From Anaeromyces robustus (taxonomy: Eukaryota > Neocallimastigomycota > Neocallimastigomycetes > Neocallimastigales > Neocallimastigaceae), in NCBI GenBank assembly GCA_002104895.1, contig MCFG01000450.1:1-50788 (forward strand): a stretch of 50,788 nt of DNA, read 5' to 3'. Below, one piece after another: positions 1 through 11,913 of this stretch (position 1 is its first letter; each line of letters opens with the position of its first letter). The notes under the pieces were generated by a model. The model saw only the letters and a list, made by a program, of their open reading frames with translations, did not search any database and was not told the DNA's origin. The position numbers and the translations under genes are program-made.

Positions 1-2250
1 AATTTATGTTAAGTTTACATTAATTTATTTTCGTTAATATTAAAAGTAGTTTAGTAGGGAGAGTTGCATTTCGCAATGGGGCGCATGACAAAGATTTGTA
101 GGTTGCATTTCGCAATGTTGCAATTCGCAATGTTGCATTTCGCAATGGGGCGCATTATTGTATAAATAATTAAATAAATAAAAATATAATATAAAGAATT
201 ATTATTTAATAATATTTTTTTATTTAATAATATTTTTTTATTTAATGATTTAATAATATTAAATATTTTTTTTTAATATTGAATATTTTTTTAGTATTTT
301 AATAATATTTTATTTATTTTTTTTTATTTAATGATATTGAATATTTCTTCAATATTTTTTTTATTTAATGATATTGAATATTTCTTCAATATTTTTTATT
401 TAATATTTTAATAATATTGAATATTTTTTGAATATTTTTTTTATTTAATTATATTTTTTATTTAATATTTTAATAATATTGAATTTTTTTTTAATATTTC
501 AAATCAAAAAATTTTATAAAAATATTTAATTTTATAATGAATTTTTATTTTTATATTTTTTTTTCGTAAATAAGTAATTAATAAAAAATATTTATTTATT
601 TATTTATTTGTTTCTTTTCTTTATTCTAAAGTTTATATTATTTTTTATTTATTATTTGTTAACGTCTTTTTAATAAATATATATATATAATACTGTTATA
701 TTATTTATTATCTTTTATTTTTTTTATTATTATTCATTTATCAAAAAAATAAAATAAATATATTTAATTTTATAATAAATTTTTTTTTTTTTTTAATTTT
801 TTTACTTTTTTTTTTTTTTGTAATTAAGTAATTAATAAAAAAAGAAATATTTATTTATTTGTTTATTTTTCTATTCATTTATTTATATATATATTTTTTA
901 TTTATTTATTTAATTTTTTTAAATTCTATTTTATTTTATTTCATAACGTGGCTTTCATAATTTGTGTTAAAAAATTTTTCATTTTTTTATTTGTTTTTTA
1001 TGCGCCTCATTGCAAAAATTTAATATGCGCCCCATATCATATTGCGAAATGCAACACATTCAGTTTAGTAAAAGAGATGGAAAAACAAAAAAATTGTGAA
1101 AAAATAATGAAATTCAATTTTTTTCTAAAAATAATATTATTTTTATCATCTTTGAATAATAAGCATTGTTTATGAATTAAAAAAAAAAAATTAAAAAAAA
1201 AGAAGACTTAATTCCTATAAATTTATAAATTGATGATAAATGAATTTAAATATTAAATACAAATTAGCATAATTAGCATGAGTCATATGTTTTATAATAA
1301 ATTTATGTTAAGTGTACATTAATTTATTTTTATGAATATTAAAAGTAGCTAGTAAAGGAGATGGTAATTGTGAAAAAATAATGAAATTCATTCTTTTTTA
1401 AAAAAATAATATTTTTATTATCATCCTTGAATAATAAATATTATTTATAAATTAAAAATGAAAAAATTTGTTTTTTTAGTTTTAATAAAGAAATAATTTC
1501 AATTATTAAATTGTATATCTATATATATCATAATTAATGAAAATATACTTTCTTTTTTTTTATTAATATTTAAATTAAATTATGTAATCTAAATACAGTA
1601 AATGGTTAAATATTTGAGGATAAAAAAATGAAAGAGTGATTATCTTTAATATATATATATATATATATAAGAATAAAAATCTAATTTCAACAATGAAATC
1701 ACAATTTAAAAATCATATGTTTTATAATAAATCTATGTTAAGTATACATTAATTTATTTTCGTTAATATTAAAAGTAGTTTAGTAAATGAGATGGAAAAA
1801 TAAAAAAATTGTGAAAAAATAATGAAATTCAATTTTTTTTAAAAATAATATTATTTTTATCATCTTTGAATAATAAGTATTGTTTATAAATTAAAAATAA
1901 AAAAAAATAAAAAAAATGAAGATTTAATTCCTATAAATTTATAAATTGATGATAATGAATTTAAATTTAAATATAAATTAATAAGTCATATGTTTTATAA
2001 TAAATTTATGTTAAGTATACATTAAATTACTTTCCTTAATATTAAAAGTAGTTAGTAAATGAGATGGAAAAACAAAAAATTGTAAAAAAATAATGAAATT
2101 CAATTTTTTTTAAAAAATAATATGATTGTTATCATCTTTAAATAATAAATATTATTTATAAATTAAAATTAAAAAAAAAAAAAAAAAAGACTGAATTCCT
2201 ACAAATTTTTAAATGAATTTAAATATTAAATATAAAATTAACATAAGTCA
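1..2250. repeat. Degenerate tandem array of a ~275 bp A/T-rich repeat
   Basis: Four related units follow one another. Unit 1 is 1-56 plus 1062-1280 and is split by an inserted element. Unit 2 starts at 1281 and diverges after about 1450. Unit 3 is about 1711-1982 and unit 4 about 1983-2243. Shared landmarks are AGTCATATGTTTTATAAT, TTATGTTAAGTATACATTAA, AATATTAAAAGTAGTTTAGT, GAGATGGAAAAA and TTGAATAATAA. The units carry no open frame of note. The array reaches the left edge, so its full length is unknown. It could be a satellite or remnants of a non-autonomous element; nothing seen favours either. Confidence 0.7.
57..1061. mobile_element. Non-autonomous DNA transposon with terminal inverted repeats and 9 bp target duplication
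   Basis: The left end carries GTTGCATTTCGCAAT (63-77) followed by GGGGCGCAT (78-86). The right end carries the inverse, ATGCGCCCC (1024-1032) and ATTGCGAAATGCAAC (1041-1055). The 15-mer recurs near the left end (102-116, variant 117-131, 132-146), as expected of subterminal transposase-binding repeats. The flanks duplicate AGTTTAGTA at 48-56 and 1062-1070, whereas the unsplit host repeat near 1785 has it once. This marks 57-1061 as inserted. The interior is A/T-rich, with direct subrepeats of about 39 bp at 220-500 and a diverged duplication (about 520-650 and 755-900), and encodes no transposase. A 9 bp duplication would suit a Mutator-like element; that assignment is inference. Confidence 0.75.
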
Positions 2251-3066
2251 TATGTCTATCTACATAAATTATTAAATTTATGTATAAGTTCCATATACTT
2301 ATTTCAATTATTGAAAAAATAATGATAAATAAAACAAAAAGATTGACAGATAAATAATATATAAAATAAATCTTTAATGATAAAAGAAATTTCCTCTACT
2401 TCTATCTCCACTTCTTCTTCTACCTTATACTTTCTAAAATTTTTCTTGTTGCTAATATATATATAAATTTTATCAATTTGTTTTTCTTTTACCTGTATTT
2501 GTATTATCTATTCTTTACTTAAAACTAAAGTTATATAATAATTTTATCCCTTACCATAAATATGAATAATAATAAAAATTTTATATTATTAAATAAAAAT
2601 ATGTTAATATTGTTGATATTATTAATAAAACTATTAAAAAACATTTAAAAAAAAAACTGTAAATTGTAACAAATTCATCTAGTTTACTTCCAAGTATACT
2701 AGCATCACATACTAGATGTAATATTATTTCTTTTATAACTATTATTTCATCATATAATTATCATATAATTTATTATAATTAATTATTATTATAGTTTATA
2801 TTATATTATTGTTGATTAGATTATTAGATTAATTACTATTTAGTATTAATAAAAATTTTTTATTTATTATATATATAATAAATAAGATATTTCTCTTTTT
2901 AATAGTTACGTTTTTAAATATATATATAATATTTTCTTTTTATAATTAATATATACTTAAATGAAATATTTTTTTATTAAAAAAATCTAGTATTTAGCAT
3001 AACCCTTAATAAATTAATAATAATAATAATAATAAAAGTAAAATAAAAAATTAATTATTATCATAT

Positions 3067-3101
<35 letters not shown>

Positions 3102-4652
3102 TGATTTATTACAATAATTTAGGTTCGATAATTATACATTAATTTTTTTTTCCAAAATATAATTATAATTTATTATGTAATTATATATATATATATATAT
3201 TATTATTATTATTATTATTATTATTTTGTTAATAAGATATTAATAAATTATTATAATTTATTTTAATAATTTTTTTTAAAAAAAAATATTTTATTATTAT
3301 AATTATCCATTAGATATTATTAGAAAAAAGTTTTAAAAATTATAAGAATAAAAAAATAAAAGAAGAGAAAAAAAAAATATTAAAAACTTTTTTAATTAAA
3401 AATATTTATATATTTCAATTAATTTAAAATCTGTCACATTTTAATTTTTTAATAACCAAAAAAAAGAAAAAAAATTAAAATTAAAAATTAAAAATTATTA
3501 AAGACAATATAATACAATTTCAAAAAAAATGTAATTTATTTATAAAAATATGTATTAATGTATTAAAAGCCTTAAAAAGTCAAAAATTTATTTATAATTT
3601 TAATAATATATAAAATTTTTATATAGATAAAAAAACTTTTAAAAAATATTGGTAACCATTTACCTATTAAGTGGCAGATTCATGATATAGTTAAAAATTT
3701 ATTGGTTTCATTGTTAAATTATTTATTAGTCATATGAACTATTAATATCAAGCCACAAATTATAAATTTAATTATAGTTTTATCGAACTAGTTATTCAAA
3801 AATTTCCTTTAATTATAAACACTTTTTTTTTTTTATAAACTTTCTAATAATTAATAATCAATATATATATCTTTTTTTTTTTTTTAAACAATTAAAAGTA
3901 TATTATTAATAAGAACAATAATAAAAAAAAGTATAATATAATATGAAACTAAAAAATTTTAAAAATAATTCATTGATAAAAATTAATAAAATTAATAATA
4001 TAAAAAGGTTATCAAAGAAAAAAAAAAAATATATATATATATATATTTAGGTATAATAATTTCAATTTAAACCACGATTTTTCTCATATGACATGACAAA
4101 AAAATTTATTTTAATAACAAAAAAAAAATATTTAATTAAAATTAAGAGGTTGAGAGTAAACTAAAATTTAATAATCCTATTTAAATGATTAATAAATAAT
4201 AAAATTAATAATATTTTAATAATTAAAATTTATTAATAATAAAACAACTAAACCAATGTTTTTTTTTTAAAATAGAGTTTATAATATATATAATATAAAA
4301 GAAATAATGATAAAAATAAGTAAAAAAAAACAAAAAAAAAAAAAAAAAAATAAAACAAAACAAATATGATATAAAATAATTAAACAATGCTATAATTAAT
4401 TAATTTATTAATTAATTAAAAAATAAAATAAAATATATATATATATATAAAGGGTAATTAAATGATAATAAATAAAATAAAATAAAATAAATAAATAAAT
4501 TATTATCTTTTAATTATTAAAAAATATTAAATTTTAAATAATTTTAATTTAGTTCAAAACAAAGAAAATTAAAACAAAAGAAAAAAAGAAAATACAAAAA
4601 AGAAAATTTTATAATTTATGACATATTCTTATGAAAAAAAAATAAATTAAAT

Positions 4653-4692
<40 letters not shown>

Positions 4693-7369
4693 TTTATGAA
4701 AAGAATGAGCTTATTATCATACAATTACATAATATGAAGTCAAAAAAACAATTTTTTTTTTATTTTACCAAATTTGATTAGATAAGAATTTATAATTTTT
4801 GATAATTTTTATCTAATGATTATTTATCCTTAATTCTTTTTTTTTTTTTTATTTAGTAACATATAGACTATTAATTTTAGATTATTTTTATTTTCTATTT
4901 TAAAAAAAAAAATAAAAAAATAAAAAACATTATATATCTAAAATTTTAAATTTTAAAAAAAAAAATAAGCGTTTTAAAAATTTTTTCAAAACAAAATTAT
5001 TATAAAAAAAAAATGTAACATGACTAAAATTTACTATTACTTAATATTAAAACTATATTAATTAAAAAAATATATATATATAATTAAATAATAAAATAAA
5101 AAACGGGCTTTTATATTTTATTAATTAATATTTTTATTAAAATTGATAATATAATATAATATAATATAATATAATATAATATAATATTATATAATATAAT
5201 ATTAGAAGAAAAAAAAAAGATTATTATTAATATTAACGGTTATATTATTTATTATATATTAATGATTAATAATTAATAAATATAATAAAGAATTATATAT
5301 CAGATAATTTTTTTAAGATTATTATATGTTTTATTATTATTACTATTTTCTTTTATTTAAAAAAGCTTGAATACTTTAATCAAAAATAATCCATTTTTTT
5401 AATAATTAGATAATTTTTAATAATAATATTGATAATAATTATAATTGTTTATTATTAATACAAATAATATATAAAATAAGCAAATTGATATTGAATAATA
5501 TAAAAAAAAAGTCTTTAATATATAATTTAGTAGTTCCTTATTTAATATTAAAATCATTAACTGTTATACAATATTACATAAAATTAATTAATATATATAA
5601 AAAATTATTTTATTATCAAACAAATCATTAATCTATAAAATAAGTCATCATCTAAATCAATTCATCATATCTTTTTATTATTATTATTATAATTTTAATA
5701 TTTTTTTTATTATTAATAAATATTAAATATTATATTTTATTTATATGTAACTTATAATATGTTTATTTTTTTTCTTTTGTCGATGTTATTGTCATATTGA
5801 ATAATTCATTTAAATAAAAATCATTTTCCACATCATGTTCAGTATTTTAAATAAAATAGTGAAAAGAATTAAATTAATTATAAAATTTATATATTAATCA
5901 TAAATAATAAAAAAAAATAATTTATATTAAATATTTACTTATTAATTTCATTAATTCATAATAATAATATGAAAAAATAGTTATTATTGTAGATTATTAT
6001 TGTCCAATTTATTATTTATTTATTTATTTATTTTCATTTATATTAATAATTATCTAAAATATTTTATAATTTTTTATAATTATCTTATAAAATATTTCAT
6101 ATTTATCATCTTGTTTAGTTTATTTTTTAACTGAACAATTTAACAATATATTTAATATATAATTTTAATTTATATAGTTTTTTCTTTTTTCTTTTTTAAA
6201 TTTTTATTTTTTTTTTAAAAAAACAAAATTATAAAAATAAATATTATAATAATTAAAGTTTTAAAAAAAATAATCAATTAATAATAAACTTTAAATTTCT
6301 TTTTTGGAATCTGATATTTTATTATATTAATCTAAAAAAGCATTATATAAATATTTAATCATTTTTTTTTTTTTTTTTTTTTTTTGCTTTTTTTTACCTT
6401 TTTAAATATTTTAAACATTATTTATAATTATTAGAATATTTGGAACAAATATCATTATTATTATTTTTTAATAATAATAATAATAATTATTAGTTATCAT
6501 TATATAAACTTTTTTATTCTTCAATTCTTCAAAATAATTATTAATATTAATTTAATTAAATTAAATTATAATATATTACACTATATTATTCCAATATATT
6601 AATTTTAATTATATATTATATTATATTATATTATATATTTTTTATAATATAATTATTTTATTTTTTAATTTCTTATTTTGTCATTTTTTAAAATAAATTA
6701 AAATTTGACATGTTATTAATCACTTGATTAAAAAATTAAATAATTATAAAAAATTATATATAAAGATAATATCCTTTCCTTTTTTTCAACTTTTTTTTTT
6801 TTCTTTAGAATAATAAAATACTTCAATTTTTTTTAATTCAGAATAACGTATAAAAAGAGAAAAAAAAATTTAAAAATAATAAATAATAAATAAACATAAA
6901 CAACGGTTTAAAATTATATAATATTTTAAAAGTTAAAACAGATAATATCATCTCTTTAATTCGGTTTAAAAAAAAAAGTTTAAAAAGAAAAAAAAATAAT
7001 TATTATTTAATAAGTATTTATAAAAGATTTTAATTAAAACAATTAACTTAATATTAATATAAAGAAGTTTAAAGTAAAATAATATATCAAAATTTTAACA
7101 ATAACATAAACCATATTATAAATAATTATAATGATATAACCTAAAATTTAAATAAAAAAAATTAATAATAATATATCATATATAATAATATAATAATAAT
7201 AATAATAATAATTTAAAGAGTAACATTAATTATATAATTTTTAAAAAATAAAATACATAAGAATATATTTTTAATTTTTCTAGATAAAAAAAAAACATAA
7301 TATTATAATAAAATATAACAATATCATAAAAATCTATTAAAATTTATTAAGTAAGAAAGAAAAATAAAA
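2251..7369. other. Gene-free A/T-rich intergenic DNA
   Basis: I see no supportable gene on either strand. The stretch is A/T with homopolymer runs and short microsatellites, including TTTA at about 3065-3102, AAT at about 4655-4690 and ATAAT pentamers at about 5150-5190. A slightly more mixed patch at about 3650-3800 has no frame long enough to call. The last few hundred bases before 7370 presumably hold the promoter and leader of the small gene that follows, but no single TATA box can be chosen in this background. Confidence 0.6.
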
Positions 7370-7834
7370 ATGTTAGCTTGGATTGGTTCTATATTTAAAA
7401 GAAGTAATTCTTCTATTGATTTAGATAAAAAAGAAGTTCCTAAAAATGATGAAGATTGGATGGTTGTTGATACAAATTTAAAATCTTTTTCTGAACAGGA
7501 ACATAATAAAAGTAATAAACCTAATAATGCTAATAAAAAGACATCACTTTATTCTTTTAATAATCAAGGTAAAAAGAATAAGACAGCTACTACTATGACA
7601 GCTATTGGTCTTGGACAAAATCAAAGAAATACTGATAATGATTTATCTCTTTTAAAAGATAAAATTGGTATGGCAGGTATTAATCTTACAGGATTTACAA
7701 ATATTCCATTAAATGGTAAATTAAAGGATAATAGTAATAATGATAATGTCAATAATATATTACTTACTATGAAAGATAGAGAACAAAAAATGAAAAAAGA
7801 TAAAAAGCTTAAAAAGAGAAATAACAAAGCTTAA
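7370..7834 (+). CDS. Small basic, low-complexity protein with a LIR/AIM-like Atg8-binding motif
   Basis: This encodes 154 residues with no recognised catalytic domain. The protein starts with a short hydrophobic stretch (MLAWIGSIF) and then has an acidic-aromatic motif, DEDWMVVD at residues 27-34. That fits the LC3/Atg8-interacting pattern W-x-x-V with preceding acidic residues (W30, V33). The middle is rich in Asn, Lys, Ser and Thr and probably disordered. A small conserved-looking patch lies at residues 92-118 (LSLLKDKIGMAGINLTGFT), and the tail (135-154) is strongly basic. The order hydrophobic start, acidic LIR, disordered middle, basic tail resembles animal TP53INP1/2 autophagy cofactors, but this is an analogy and not proven homology. 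Composition is clearly more coding-like than the flanks and ATG follows an A-rich leader (aaaaATG). No intron is evident. It uses ATA codons, unlike the highly expressed genes here, suggesting modest expression. Confidence 0.75.
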   Translation: MLAWIGSIFKRSNSSIDLDKKEVPKNDEDWMVVDTNLKSFSEQEHNKSNKPNNANKKTSLYSFNNQGKKNKTATTMTAIGLGQNQRNTDNDLSLLKDKIGMAGINLTGFTNIPLNGKLKDNSNNDNVNNILLTMKDREQKMKKDKKLKKRNNKA

Positions 7835-8592
7835 AAGTAAAGAAGAAGATGAAAAAAAAATCATTTTATATATAAATAATATATATATATATGTTACATT
7901 TTAAAATTATATATATATATATATATATATGAAAACAAACATATCTTTTTTTTTTTTTATCTTTATATTATTACTTTTCATATATTTTAATCTATTTTTT
8001 TTTTAGTAAAAAAAAAAAAAAACTAATTAATAATATATTCTAATATATTATAAATGTATTATAATATAATAATTATCAAAATTATCAAGAAAATGAGAAA
8101 AAAAATAATATTATCATGATTATTAATATTATTTTTTTTTAAATCATAAATTAATTCATCAATATTATATATAAAAATATTATTTTTTTTTTTAAAAAAA
8201 AAAACATAATTTTTTTTGTCAATAAGCAAAATTACTATATTACTATTATATTTTAATATTTTATAATTAATATATAAAATATTATATATTAATTATAAAT
8301 AGAAATAATATTTTTTTTTATTAAGTCTTTCTATATATCGCTTTATAAACAAATTAATAATAAATAAAGTGTATTAATTAAAATAAAAAAATATGTAAAT
8401 ATAAATTATTATTCTATTAATAAAAAATAATAAATAAATAAATAATAATAATAATAATAATAATAATGAAATTTAACAATTAAAAGAGTTTTTTTAAGGG
8501 CATTTTTTATTATTGTGAACTTTTGCTTCATTTTTGAAAATAATGTACTTTTCATATGTAATATATAATTTTTTATTTTTATTTTTATTGTT
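7835..8592. other. A/T-rich 3' flank of the small gene
   Basis: Only A/T-rich DNA is visible, with TA dinucleotide runs at about 7880-7930, poly(T)/poly(A) tracts and several short imperfect hairpins. No gene is supportable. Confidence 0.5.
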
Positions 8593-8658
8593 GATAATAT
8601 ATAATGATTATAATAATAGTTACAATAATAATAATTAATAATAATAATAATAATAATG

Positions 8659-8711
<53 letters not shown>

Positions 8712-8846
8712 TTAATAATAATAATAATAATAATAATGATTAATAATAATGATTAATAATAATAATAATAATAATAATAATTAATAATAATAATAATGAT
8801 TAATAATAATAATAATGATAATAATAATAATAATAATAATAATAAT

Positions 8847-8892
<46 letters not shown>

Positions 8893-8902
8893 TAATAATA
8901 AT

Positions 8903-8936
<34 letters not shown>

Positions 8937-8946
8937 TAATAATAAT

Positions 8947-8981
<35 letters not shown>

Positions 8982-9026
8982 TTAATAATAATAATAATAA
9001 TAATAATAAGAATACTTAATAATAAT

Positions 9027-9058
<32 letters not shown>

Positions 9059-9129
9059 ATTAATAATAATAGTAACAATTAATAATAATAATAATAAAAT
9101 AATAATAAAATAATAATATAATAATAGTA

Positions 9130-9209
<80 letters not shown>
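8593..9209. repeat. AAT microsatellite block followed by (AAAT)n
   Basis: About 520 bp of AAT triplets (8593-9116) is interrupted by GATT, GTT and ATT variants. It is followed by an almost pure TAAA tetranucleotide run at about 9130-9209. Apparent open frames in it are poly-Asn or poly-Leu/Tyr artefacts of the repeat. Confidence 0.9.
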
Positions 9210-9210
<1 letters not shown>

Positions 9211-9973
9211 AATGATAATAATAATGAGAAATAGAATTAAATATGATGTTTATGTAAATACTATTGAATTAAGGTATAATTTTTATGCGAAAGGAAAAGT
9301 ACAATTATTATAAAAAAATTTGGTTCAAATATTATATTTATGTATAGTTTTTTTTTTTTTTTATTAGTAGATTAAAAAAATATAAATATATAATTAAAAA
9401 AAAAACAAAAAACAAAAAACAAAAAACAAAAAACAAAAAACAAAAAACAAAATACAGTTATTAAATATATTAATAAATAGAAATATTTTATTTTTGACCG
9501 AGGAAAATGAGTTGACATTTAACTATATTAAAATAAATATACTTTATGCTCAACAGCATTATTCATAAAATAAAAGATTTAGATATATATAAATCTTCTA
9601 TTTATATTCTTGAGCTTTTTTTTATTTCTTGAAATAAAAAAAAAAAAGAGAGAAATATTTAAGAATGTAGTACAAATTTTAACATTAATAGTAAATGAAT
9701 GAATTTATTATTAAATGTAGTTGGAGCTTATAATTTAACTTTATTCTACCTAGCAAGTTTCTCAGGTTAAAAATAATAGATATATAGTTTTTTTTTTTTT
9801 TTTTTTTTCTTTCTTCTTCATAATTAATAAAATTTATCATCATCAAATTATTATTGGTTTATTTGGTTCTTGAATAATGAAAAGTTACAATTTTTAATTG
9901 TAATGTTTGTATTGTTTATAATAATAGTTATAAATATTAAAAAGGAATAATAATAATAAAATATAATAATAGA

Positions 9974-10033
<60 letters not shown>

Positions 10034-11061
10034 TAGAATATTAGTAATAGAGATAAAAATGATAGTAATAATAATAACAATAACAATATAAAAGAATATA
10101 ATAACAACAGTAATAAAAATAGAAATGATAGTAATAATAATAACAATAACAATATTATTGGCTATAATAATATCATTATAAATAACATCGATGATTACAA
10201 TAAAATATGAAAAATAAAAATCTTACTAGTTGTAAAAAAATAGAAAAAGAAATAATTGTTAAAATAAAGGAAGAAAAAAAAATAAATATTATCAAAAAAA
10301 AAAAATCTTTTGTAAGTATACTTTTATTTAATTATGGTAAGACTTATAATTCATATTATCTCTATATGGCAAAGATAAAATGTAAAATATATAAACAATA
10401 ATTATAGATAAATGGTATTAAGCTATTATACATTATTTTTTAAGAGGAGAAAAATGACTTTGATTTTAACTTAGAAAAAAAAAAAAAATAAAAAAGAATA
10501 AAAAATAAAATGAGATTACAGGAAATATCTTTTATTTTTTTTTTCTATTTATTTATTTACTTATTTATATATTCCTATATTTATTAAATTAAAAAAGTTA
10601 TTAATAATTAATTATAATGATTATTATTATATTATATTATTATGATAACTAGGTAAAAAAATATACATATATTTTAAAAGTAAATTAACTCATTCCAATT
10701 ATATGTGGAATTTTCATTTCATGTTAAGATAATAAAATATTTATTCGAATAGATATATATACATTTATTATATATATTTATTTGAATAAATATTTTTATT
10801 TTTATAGTTCAACTTCTTTTTCCAATAAAAGAAAAATATATTTCTCTATATATATACTAATTTTTTTTTTTAAGTTATAAAACTTGAAAATATAAAAAAG
10901 ATTTATAGTTCTCTAAAATTTTTTTTATAGATCTAATATATAATTATTATTTTTATTGTCTTTTTTTTTCATATTGTAAAGATATAAATATTAATATATA
11001 TATATATATTGATATTTATATCTTTACAATATAATATATAGAACATCATAAAATAATAATG

Positions 11062-11125
<64 letters not shown>

Positions 11126-11692
11126 GACATATGTATTTCACGTATAATATATAAATATACCTATAGAATATATATATTATATGTATAATAAAAATATAAT
11201 ATATATATAGTATATTACATTAATAAATTTTATAATTAAAATGAAATGAATGAATCTCACACATTTAATATAAATATAAGAAAAAGACTGCGTATTTGTA
11301 AAAATTATAGTAGCCGATTTTATCCGAATAGGATAAAATAGTTAAAAATAGATATATTTAAATGTATTTAACAAAAATATTTTGTTGGTAATCTTGGTAC
11401 AAAGAATAAAAAAAATAAATAAATAAAAAAAATTAGTTAATATTACATTAATATTATTAGTTATATAACTAATTATATTATTTATTTTTATATATAAGAG
11501 TATTAGCTTTTGGTAATTTCTCGGTTTTTAATGATGCTATATATAAGTTATTTTTCTTTTCTTTTCTTTTCTTTTCTTTTTCTTTTTCTTTTCAATAAAA
11601 ATAATGAATAATGAAAAAAAAATAATGAAAAATAATAATCAATAATAAAATAAAATTTTTATATATATTAATCTACATATCTATATAATATA
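9210..11692. other. A/T-rich intergenic DNA with microsatellites, a long hairpin and coding-like scraps
   Basis: Contents are an AAAAAAC run (about 9402-9450), AAT runs (about 9976-10029 and 11059-11125), a hairpin with 21 bp perfect arms (10971-10991 and 11012-11032), and a short perfect hairpin at 11317-11339 (ATTTTATCC, spacer, GGATAAAAT). Two short frames at about 9440-9560 and 9699-9770 have mixed, protein-like composition but no full gene around them. A 64-codon frame at 10207-10401 is Lys/Ile-rich and not convincing. Confidence 0.5.
10971..11032. repeat. Long perfect inverted repeat (21 bp arms)
   Basis: The arms 10971-10991 and 11012-11032 are exact reverse complements. They contain TTGTAAAGATATAAATA and its complement and are separated by a 20 bp TA-rich loop. 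It may be a foldback relic or a transcription-linked hairpin; no neighbouring gene supports a role. Confidence 0.8.
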
Positions 11693-11911
11693 ATGACTAC
11701 GGTAATATCAAAAATAAAAAAAAAAAGTTTTTATATTTTTTCCAATATATATTAAATAAATTAAATATGCTGTTTCAGTAATATTAATGTTACCGATATT
11801 AATTGAATTTTGAATTTAAAGTTGCCTTTTTTTTTTTTTTTTTTTTAATTTATTTAATATATATTGGAAAAAATAAAAAACTTTTTTTTTTTTTGATATT
11901 ACCGTAGTCAT
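11693..11911. mobile_element. Foldback MITE-like element with ~65-70 bp inverted repeats
   Basis: The left end begins ATGACTACGGTAATATCA and the right end closes with the exact inverse TGATATTACCGTAGTCAT. Inverted similarity continues inward, allowing small indels in A/T runs, to about 11762 on the left and 11847 on the right, including CCAATATATATTAAATAAAT and its complement. The unique centre (about 11763-11846) contains GCTGTTTCAGTAATATTAAT. The dinucleotide TA flanks both ends, compatible with Tc1/mariner-type insertion, although TA is common in such DNA. There is no coding capacity, so this is a non-autonomous element. Confidence 0.75.
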
Positions 11912-11913
11912 TA

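Noticed and set aside
948-1175. 75-codon plus-strand frame
   Set aside because: It runs from the interior of the TIR element across its right end into the host repeat, so it spans an insertion junction and is Phe/Lys-rich by composition.
10207-10401. 64-codon frame with partly mixed composition
   Set aside because: Mostly Lys/Ile from A-rich DNA; no domain, no neighbour, no recognisable similarity. It might be a relic but cannot be supported.
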